A stretch of DNA of 11,482 bases from Burkholderiales bacterium (lineage in GTDB: Bacteria > Pseudomonadota > Gammaproteobacteria > Burkholderiales > SG8-41). The notes under the pieces were generated by a model. It did not search any database. It was not told the DNA's origin and was given only the letters and a program-made list of their open reading frames with translations. Shown here piece after piece: positions 6,661 to 11,482 of this stretch. Each line of letters begins with the position of its first letter. The first letter of the stretch is position 1. The position numbers and the translations under genes are program-made. Where the stretch lies: positions 1-11,482 of the forward strand of contig SYEN01000028.1 in assembly GCA_005800795.1 (NCBI GenBank). Direction: 5' to 3'.

Positions 6661-7200
6661 CTATCTAGCCGCATTCTTGCCCGGCGCAGACTCAAACGGC
6701 AGCTTTGACTGCCCCAGCGCAATCAGCGGCCCCAATTCATACACGTTGCGATAGCCATAGTTGTAGAGCGCGGTATACGTCGATAAATTCAGCGACGCGG
6801 TGGCCAGCTTGCGTGGGAAGGGCTCTTCGGCATTGGCGAAATTGTTGTTGCAGTAAATCAGGATGCGCGTGTTCTTGTCGGGAATCGCGCGCGCGAGGCT
6901 TTCCACTGCCATATCGGAAAACGCCAGATTGATTGCGCCCTTCACGTGCAGCTCGTCGTACTTTTGCCGGCTGCGCGCGTCGAGTACTATCGTGTCTGGT
7001 TCGCGGCTCATGCGCATAAACTCCGCTTCGCTGACCCGGCGTGAGGCACGATGCTGTGCGGCTTCGCGCGTGACCCGCAGATAGCCATCCATGTCGATGG
7101 CCGGATTGGCCAGTGGGTCGCGTGGATTGGCGTCCGCCTGCATGACTATTGGCACGCACAACAATCCAGCCAGAACTAAAACGGACAAATGATTACGCAT
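6661..7200 (-). CDS. Exported rhodanese-like domain protein
   Basis: The 179-residue protein has a Sec signal peptide (1-24, core LSVLVLAGLLCVPIVM, ADA site) and a single rhodanese domain (about 54-165): VSEAEFMRM, TIVLDARSRQKYDELHVKGAINLAF, the cysteine strand RILIYC with C117 at the catalytic position, and NYGYRNVYELGPLIAL at the end. Rhodaneses carry sulfur as a persulfide on that cysteine. The active-site loop here reads CNNNFANAEEPFP, unlike the CxxGxR loop of thiosulfate sulfurtransferases, so the activity may differ. ATG 7200 is chosen over an upstream in-frame start at 7260 because GGGGA sits seven bases before it and the signal peptide begins there. A perfect hairpin lies in its probable leader. 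It is monocistronic, and its substrate and partner are unknown. Confidence 0.88.
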   Translation of the reverse strand: MRNHLSVLVLAGLLCVPIVMQADANPRDPLANPAIDMDGYLRVTREAAQHRASRRVSEAEFMRMSREPDTIVLDARSRQKYDELHVKGAINLAFSDMAVESLARAIPDKNTRILIYCNNNFANAEEPFPRKLATASLNLSTYTALYNYGYRNVYELGPLIALGQSKLPFESAPGKNAAR

Positions 7201-7220
7201 GGCGGCATCCCCTGATTGTT

Positions 7221-7241
7221 GGCAGTCAAAAATTGACTGCC
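7221..7241. promoter_or_regulatory. Perfect inverted repeat upstream of the rhodanese gene
   Basis: GGCAGTCAA (7221-7229), AAA, TTGACTGCC (7233-7241) forms a perfect 9-bp stem with a 3-base loop. On the reverse strand it ends 20 bases before the ATG at 7200 and directly precedes the GGGGA ribosome-binding site. It could be a leader hairpin controlling translation or a dimeric regulator's operator. In the mRNA sense the loop is U-rich but no U-tract follows, so it is not a standard terminator. Confidence 0.55.
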
Positions 7242-7262
7242 GCCACGCGCGCGAGTTCACTG

Positions 7263-7292
7263 CCTATGCACCAAAGTAACGCTTTGTTACAA
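7263..7292 (-). promoter_or_regulatory. Weak candidate promoter for the rhodanese gene
   Basis: On the reverse strand TTGTAA (7287-7292) is followed after 18 bases by CATAGG (7263-7268). The match is poor but the position is right: transcription would begin near 7256 and place the hairpin at 7221-7241 inside the leader. Confidence 0.22.
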
Positions 7293-7377
7293 ATTACCGG
7301 GCTGTTGCCGGTGACATTCAATTGAAAATGAACAATGCCGATCCAGTAAGACCCCACATCAAAACCCAACCCCTGTT

Positions 7378-7451
7378 GTTCCCGCGTAGGCGGGAACCCA
7401 AAACACAGTGCCCTATAAAGTAGGGTTATGGATTCCCGCCTACGCGGGAAT
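7378..7451. repeat. Pair of palindromic intergenic repeats (copies 2 and 3)
   Basis: Copy 2 is GTTCCCGC, GTAG, GCGGGAAC (7378-7397) and copy 3 is ATTCCCGC, CTAC, GCGGGAAT (7432-7451). Each is a perfect 8-bp stem with a 4-base loop, and the two are in opposite orientation (loops GTAG and CTAC), 34 bases apart, like a BIME-type pair of REP sequences. Copy 2 and its right flank (7386-7412) match copy 1 at 31-57 inverted, with one mismatch. The pair fills most of the 320-base intergenic stretch between the start of the rhodanese gene and the end of the dehydrogenase gene. That stretch otherwise holds the rhodanese leader, two small hairpins (7276-7290, 7296-7312) and no gene. Confidence 0.85.
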
Positions 7452-7520
7452 GACAGTGTTAGTAGATCCAGCTTCTGCCATCGACGCCACTACTACTTTT
7501 GGGAGCAAGATATGGGAAAT

Positions 7521-8498
7521 CTACTGCTTCTGCAGCACTTCGGGATTCGCCACATTCGCCGGTGTCCCCGACAGATACGCGAGTATGTTGCCCACCACCG
7601 CCTCGTAGTAAAGCTCATACGTTTCCCACGTCACATAACCCAGATGCGGCGTACACACCACATTGGGCATGCTCACCAATGGGTGCTCGCGGTTCAGCGT
7701 CGGCTCGCTCTCGTAAACGTCAATCGCCGCAAAGCCGGGGCGGCCATTTCTGAGCGCTTCGACCAGCGCACCTTCGGCGATGATCGGCGCGCGACTGCTG
7801 TTGACAATGCGTGCGGTGGGCTTCATCAGCGCGAGATCAGCGCCGGTAATCAACCCGCGAGTTTCCTTGTTCAGCGGCAGGTGGATGGTGACTATATCGC
7901 TCTCCGCGAAGAAAGCTTCGCGGCTCGCCGCGACTTCAAAACCCTCCGCGCGCGCCTTGGCAGTCGAACCGTCGCGGCCCCAGCAAATCACCTTCATGCC
8001 GAAAGCCTTGCCGACTTGCGCTACACCACTGCCGATTTTGCCGTAGGCGTACACGCCCAGCGTCTTGCCACGCAGGCCCGTGCCCGCCGTGGTCTGCCAG
8101 CGGCCCGCCTGCATGTTGTTGATTTCAGTGCCCAGGTTACGCACCGAAGCAAGAATCAGCGCCCACGTGAGTTCCACCGTCGGACTGGAATTGCCACCGC
8201 CGCTGGCGCTGACAATGATGCCGCGTTCGGAGCACGCCGCCGTATCGATGTGCGGCACGTTTCGACCGGTTTGCGCCAACAGCTTCACTGACCCCGGCAA
8301 TGCCTCAATCATCGGGCGTGGCAGGAACGAACGCTGTTGCGTGAGCACGATCACTTCACAGCCCGCCGCACGCTGGGCGAATTTTGCCGGGTCTTTTTCC
8401 GACGTGTTGTAGCTGACGATCTCGTGCCCCTGCAGCTTGGCCGCGGCTTTGGTCTTCTTGAACGCGTCCTGGTAGTCGTCCATCACCGCGATTTTCAT
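7521..8498 (-). CDS. D-isomer-specific 2-hydroxyacid dehydrogenase
   Basis: The 325-residue NAD(P)-dependent oxidoreductase interconverts a 2-hydroxyacid and its 2-oxoacid, with the two-domain fold of phosphoglycerate, glycerate and D-lactate dehydrogenases. The catalytic triad is visible: R236 (NSSRAPII), E265 (DVYESEP) and H285 (CTPHLGY); the Arg-to-Glu spacing of 29 equals that of E. coli SerA. The Rossmann motif reads YAYGKIGSGVA (150-160), so the first glycine of GxGxxG is alanine (A151). No ACT or other regulatory domain follows; the length is that of a catabolic enzyme. ATG 8498 has AAGGA eight bases upstream. It lies 39 AT-rich bases downstream of an MFS permease on the same strand and is probably cotranscribed, suggesting oxidation of an imported hydroxyacid. 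Substrate undetermined. Confidence 0.93.
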   Translation of the reverse strand: MKIAVMDDYQDAFKKTKAAAKLQGHEIVSYNTSEKDPAKFAQRAAGCEVIVLTQQRSFLPRPMIEALPGSVKLLAQTGRNVPHIDTAACSERGIIVSASGGGNSSPTVELTWALILASVRNLGTEINNMQAGRWQTTAGTGLRGKTLGVYAYGKIGSGVAQVGKAFGMKVICWGRDGSTAKARAEGFEVAASREAFFAESDIVTIHLPLNKETRGLITGADLALMKPTARIVNSSRAPIIAEGALVEALRNGRPGFAAIDVYESEPTLNREHPLVSMPNVVCTPHLGYVTWETYELYYEAVVGNILAYLSGTPANVANPEVLQKQ

Positions 8499-8537
8499 TG
8501 CCTGTGTCCTTATAAATTATTCAATAAAAACATATAC

Positions 8538-9713
8538 TTACTTACGACGGCTTAAAAGTCCGCTGCTCAACAACATCAACGAATTAACCGCGAAAACCGG
8601 CCATACGCCGAAAGCGGAGCCGATGGCGCCAAACGTCAGCGGCACAGCCATGTGCGTGAAGTGATTAATGGTTTGCCGCAAGCCCAGCGCCTCGCCCGAC
8701 TGGCCCTCCGGCGCGCGGTTGTAAATCATCATCATAATAAGCGGCTGGCCGCAGCCCATGCCGAGGCCCAGCGTGAACGTGATCATCATCAACAGTGCCA
8801 CGTTGGTGACCCAGGGGATGATCAGATACGTAACCGCCGCCAAGCCCAGCGCAAACGTCAGCACCTTGTGTTCGCCAAACCGTTTGACGATATCCGGCAT
8901 CCACACCCGCACCACGAACGCCGCCGCTGAAAACGCTGCCATGATCATGCCGATTTTAGAGGCCGACAGACCAATCGAATGCCCGTAAATCGGCATGTAA
9001 AAATGCAGCAGATCGAGCGCCGTCATCAAAATGGCGCTCATCACCAGCACGCGGCGCAGTGGTTTGTTTTCGAGCAGACCAAAACCCGACAGCCTGATGC
9101 CCTCATCCTCGCCCCCTTTGCCGCGCGGCACCGAGCCGCGCAGATTCGCCGCGAATTTAGGCAATAGGAGCATGATCGTCACGCCCGTCAGCGGCCCGAG
9201 CGTGAGGCAAAGATAGGTCTTGGCGTGACCAAACGTGTCGATCAGCAGGCCACTGAGCAGCGGGCCGAAAAAGCCGCTGATCGACATCATCATCGCGAAG
9301 TTGCTGAAGTTGCGTGCGCGGTCTTCCTTGGGACTCATCAGCCCGATCGCGTTCTGGATCGACACATTGTAAAAAATATGCGCGGCACCGATGGCCGCGG
9401 CCGACACAAACAGTGCTGGCATTGACGGGAAAAAGCCCGGTATCGCCAGCCCCAGAGCAATGCCGGTCGAACCACAGATAATCGGCAACCGCACACCCAG
9501 CCGGTCAGTCAGCTTGCCCGCATAAAGGCCAAGGAACATGGGCAGCAGCGAATACAGCGCAACGATCACCCCCACCATAAACTGCGAAGCGCCCAGCTCC
9601 AACGCCATCAACGACACGGTGATCTTGCTGCCGCGTATGCCAAGCATGTTGATCACCACCAGCAGCATGGCGATCCAGATGGGCGGCATGAAGAGCTTCA
9701 TGAACGCATCCAT
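8538..9713 (-). CDS. MFS transporter (12-TM permease)
   Basis: The 391-residue integral inner-membrane protein is a Major Facilitator Superfamily secondary transporter. The hydrophobic profile fits two six-helix bundles joined by a polar loop around 185-210 (FAANLRGSVPRGKGGEDEG). The MFS signature after helix 2 is GLYAGKLTDRLGVRLPI (62-78), and a motif-C-like GFFGPLLSGLLIDTFG lies near 147-162. The start is uncertain: the ATG at 9713 lacks a good ribosome-binding site, and ATGs at 9701 and 9689 would remove only a few residues before helix 1. It shares a transcript direction with the hydroxyacid dehydrogenase 39 bases downstream, which favours uptake of an organic acid, though export cannot be excluded from sequence. 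It is divergent from the other MFS gene. Confidence 0.9.
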   Translation of the reverse strand: MDAFMKLFMPPIWIAMLLVVINMLGIRGSKITVSLMALELGASQFMVGVIVALYSLLPMFLGLYAGKLTDRLGVRLPIICGSTGIALGLAIPGFFPSMPALFVSAAAIGAAHIFYNVSIQNAIGLMSPKEDRARNFSNFAMMMSISGFFGPLLSGLLIDTFGHAKTYLCLTLGPLTGVTIMLLLPKFAANLRGSVPRGKGGEDEGIRLSGFGLLENKPLRRVLVMSAILMTALDLLHFYMPIYGHSIGLSASKIGMIMAAFSAAAFVVRVWMPDIVKRFGEHKVLTFALGLAAVTYLIIPWVTNVALLMMITFTLGLGMGCGQPLIMMMIYNRAPEGQSGEALGLRQTINHFTHMAVPLTFGAIGSAFGVWPVFAVNSLMLLSSGLLSRRK

Positions 9714-9789
9714 CCGTACGCCGGCGCACGCGCCACCGCAAGAGAAATAGATGCAAGAAGTTCGGTTGCCGGAATCATTGGAAGCTCTG

Positions 9790-9816
9790 ATTGTAGCTCA
9801 CGAAGGGGCGTACAAT
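9790..9816. promoter_or_regulatory. Symmetrical divergent promoter or operator
   Basis: ATTGTA (9790-9795) and TACAAT (9811-9816) are perfect reverse complements 15 bases apart, in the 199-base gap between divergent MFS genes. Read rightwards, TACAAT is a good -10 for the gene starting at 9913 (transcript start near 9823). Read leftwards, the mirror TACAAT is a good -10 for the gene starting at 9713. Proper -35 boxes are lacking: TTGTAG and TTGTAC precede each -10 by only 14 bases. It may be overlapping divergent promoters, a regulator's palindromic site, or both. Confidence 0.4.
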
Positions 9817-9912
9817 GCGGATCTGTTCTGTCCAAGCTGCGGCTGCCAGCGGCCTGCTTCCCATCAACCTTTCGCGACTCGCACAGATACCCGCTCCAAC
9901 TTTGCCTTACGA

Positions 9913-11163
9913 ATGAAAAACCAGCTGCCCACGCTGCGCGCGCTGCGTCACCGCAACTTTCGCCTGTTCATTTCCGGGCAGGCGTTCGCGCTGGTGGGCT
10001 TCTGGATGCAGAGCATCGCGCAGTCGTGGCTGCTCTACAAAATGACCGACTCGGCGACCCTGCTTGGCCTGCTAGGCTTCGCCAGCAGCCTGCCAATATT
10101 GCTGCTGTCGCCGTTTGCCGGCATCTGGTCCGACCGCTGCAACCTGCATCGTGTGATGTTCGCCACCCAGGTGCTCGAAATGGCACAGGCGATCACCCTT
10201 GCCGCGCTAGCGCTCACCGGCAATCTGCAGCCGTGGCATATCATCACGTTATCGATGGTGATGGGCGTGCTGATTTCGATTGAGCTGCCAGTGCGCCACG
10301 CCTATTTGCTGGAGCTCGTCGGCGATAAGGCCGATTTGCCCAACGCCATCGCAGTGACCTCGCTGATGGCCAACTGCGGGCGGCTGCTCGGCCCCGCGCT
10401 CGCCGGCCTGGTGATCGGCTGGCTCGGCGAATCGGCCTGCTTCGCCATCAACGCGGTGAGCTACAGCGCGGTCATCATCAGTTTCATGTTCATCCGCGTC
10501 ACCCCCACTGTGCGCGCCGCGCAACATCAGGCCATGCTGCAAGGCATGCGCGAAGGCGTGGCCTATGTGTGGCACTCGCGGCCCATCCGCTCACTGCTGC
10601 TGCTGCTCACCACACTGGGCCTGCTCGGCACGCCCTATATCAGCCTGATGCCCGTGCTGGTACGCGAAGTGTTTCAGGGCGGCGCTCAGCAAATGGGCTT
10701 TCTAGTCGGCTCGGCAGGGCTGGGCGCGGTGGCCGGCACACTCTATCTCGCCAGCCGCGCCAGCGTGCGGGGCCTGGTACGCCTGCTCACCTGGGCCGCC
10801 TTCGCGGCGGGAGCGGCGCTTGCGCTGGTCGCCCACGTGAAAGTCGTATGGTTCGCGCTGCCGCTGCTAGCCATCACCGGCTTCGGCATTCTAGTGACCT
10901 CGGTGTCCGTCAACATGATCGTGCAAGCGATAGTCGACGACGACAAACGCGGCCGCGTGATGAGCCTTTACACCGTCAGCTTCATGGGCGTGGCGCCCTT
11001 TGGCGCGCTGGCAGCGGGGGCGTTGGCGGATAAGGTCGGCGTAGCTGCCACGCTAACGCTATCCGGCTTGTGTTGTGTGGCTGGGGCGTTGATGCTGGTG
11101 TCGCGGCATGGGGTGATACGAGGCGAACTCGGTGAAGCGTATGCCCGATTGGGCGTGAAGTAA
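9913..11163 (+). CDS. MFS transporter of the MFS_3 (transmembrane secretion effector / EntS-like) type
   Basis: The 416-residue inner-membrane protein starts with LRALRHRNFRLFISGQAFALVGFWMQSIAQSWL (8-40), the hallmark N-terminus of the MFS_3 group that includes the enterobactin exporter EntS and many drug/H+ antiporters. Further signs are SPFAGIWSDRCNLHR (66-80), a motif-C-like CGRLLGPALAGLVIGWLG (155-172) and RGRVMSLYTVSFMGVAPFGALAAGALAD (347-374). About 12 helices are expected. The frame is open back to an ATG at 9751, but homology starts at ATG 9913 and the extra 54 residues would overlap the probable promoter; no clear Shine-Dalgarno precedes 9913. Export of a small molecule by proton antiport is the family expectation. 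Its stop overlaps the start of the next gene by one base. Confidence 0.9.
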   Translation: MKNQLPTLRALRHRNFRLFISGQAFALVGFWMQSIAQSWLLYKMTDSATLLGLLGFASSLPILLLSPFAGIWSDRCNLHRVMFATQVLEMAQAITLAALALTGNLQPWHIITLSMVMGVLISIELPVRHAYLLELVGDKADLPNAIAVTSLMANCGRLLGPALAGLVIGWLGESACFAINAVSYSAVIISFMFIRVTPTVRAAQHQAMLQGMREGVAYVWHSRPIRSLLLLLTTLGLLGTPYISLMPVLVREVFQGGAQQMGFLVGSAGLGAVAGTLYLASRASVRGLVRLLTWAAFAAGAALALVAHVKVVWFALPLLAITGFGILVTSVSVNMIVQAIVDDDKRGRVMSLYTVSFMGVAPFGALAAGALADKVGVAATLTLSGLCCVAGALMLVSRHGVIRGELGEAYARLGVK

Positions 11164-11482
11164 TGATCGCAGTAACCACCCGCCGAATCATCGCCTCCGC
11201 CGCGCTTTTACTATCGCTGCCGCTATCACTCATCGCGCAAGCGCAAATCGCACCCGGCACGGGCGCCGGCACGCGCACGTTTGAAGCGCCGCCCGCCACG
11301 CGCGCGCCTTCCCGTCTGGACATCGCAATTCCCGACGCCTCGGCCATGCTGCAAAAACTGGCGGGCTGGGTGACGCGCTTTCGCGTGTCGGGATCAACCG
11401 TGGTTTCCGAGACCGAACTCACTGACGTATTGAAGCCGTGGACCGGCAGGGAATTGTCCGCTACCGATTTGTCCGTCGCGCT
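11163..11482 (+). CDS. Exported protein with POTRA-like domain, probable TpsB/ShlB-FhaC-type transporter (3' end beyond window)
   Basis: Only the first 106 codons are present and the frame is open to the window edge. The start ATG at 11163 overlaps the TAA of the MFS gene by one base, so translation is probably coupled. Residues 1-27 form a Sec signal peptide (core IIASAALLLSLPLSLIAQA). After a Pro/Ala/Thr-rich linker, residues 70-104 (VTRFRVSGSTVVSETELTD, then LKPWTGRELSATDLS) fit the POTRA_2 pattern of two-partner secretion transporters: a strand, a Gly-Ser/Asn turn, a helix with an acidic start, and 'GxxLSxxDL'. If full length, the protein would be an outer-membrane beta-barrel exporting a TpsA-like partner. 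The barrel cannot be seen, so another POTRA-bearing protein remains possible. Confidence 0.65.
   Translation, partial: MIAVTTRRIIASAALLLSLPLSLIAQAQIAPGTGAGTRTFEAPPATRAPSRLDIAIPDASAMLQKLAGWVTRFRVSGSTVVSETELTDVLKPWTGRELSATDLSVA

Noticed and set aside
103..7260. Composite transposon or genomic island bounded by the inverted repeats
   Set aside because: No transposase, integrase, tRNA or target-site duplication is visible, and the repeats are of the REP-like kind; kept only as a finding about the repeats.
7428..8291. Long forward-strand open frame opposite the hydroxyacid dehydrogenase
   Set aside because: Its translation is rich in Arg, His and Gln with no fold pattern, typical of an antisense shadow in GC-rich DNA; the reverse-strand gene has full catalytic motifs.
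9751..9912. A 54-residue N-terminal extension of the MFS_3 protein containing CPSCGC, which looks like half a zinc ribbon
   Set aside because: MFS_3 homology begins at the ATG at 9913, the extension would overlap the probable promoter at 9790-9816, and there is no second cysteine pair to complete a zinc site.

Overview
The window looks like the chromosome of a betaproteobacterium, most likely Burkholderiales. Reading frames are GC-rich and densely packed, and there are four homologues of the Bug / TctC (tripartite tricarboxylate transporter receptor) family, which is massively expanded in Bordetella, Cupriavidus and relatives. Short palindromic intergenic repeats of the TTCCCGC...GCGGGAA type are also present. 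No rRNA, tRNA, CRISPR array, transposase or phage gene is visible.

Region 1 (1-4252) is a small-molecule uptake and catabolism block. It holds a reverse-strand exported Bug receptor (103-1128), then divergently a TauD/TfdA-type Fe(II)/2-oxoglutarate dioxygenase (1351-2178) followed by a second exported Bug receptor (2257-3222). A third exported Bug receptor lies on the reverse strand (3257-4252). No TctA or TctB membrane partner is present, so these are orphan receptors. Region 2 (4289-5963) is a two-gene unit: a maleate isomerase / Asp-Glu racemase superfamily enzyme with both active-site cysteines, and, 5 bases downstream, a Bug-fold protein without any signal peptide. A cytoplasmic Bug protein coupled to an isomerase is the most unusual arrangement in the window.

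Region 3 (5964-7520) holds an uncharacterised 184-residue protein behind a good promoter, a periplasmic rhodanese-like protein with an atypical active-site loop and a hairpin in its probable 5' leader, and a cluster of palindromic repeats. One repeat matches, inverted and over 27 bases with one mismatch, a copy at the left edge of the window. Region 4 (7521-9713) is a D-2-hydroxyacid dehydrogenase and an MFS permease, both on the reverse strand and 39 bases apart, plausibly an uptake-plus-oxidation pair. Region 5 (9714-11482) runs rightwards: a symmetrical divergent promoter or operator region, a second MFS transporter (MFS_3 type) and, overlapping its stop codon by one base, the start of an exported protein with a POTRA-like domain, probably a TpsB/ShlB-type outer-membrane transporter cut off by the window end.

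Family assignments are firm for most genes. Substrates are not deducible from the sequence. Regulatory calls are by eye and weaker.
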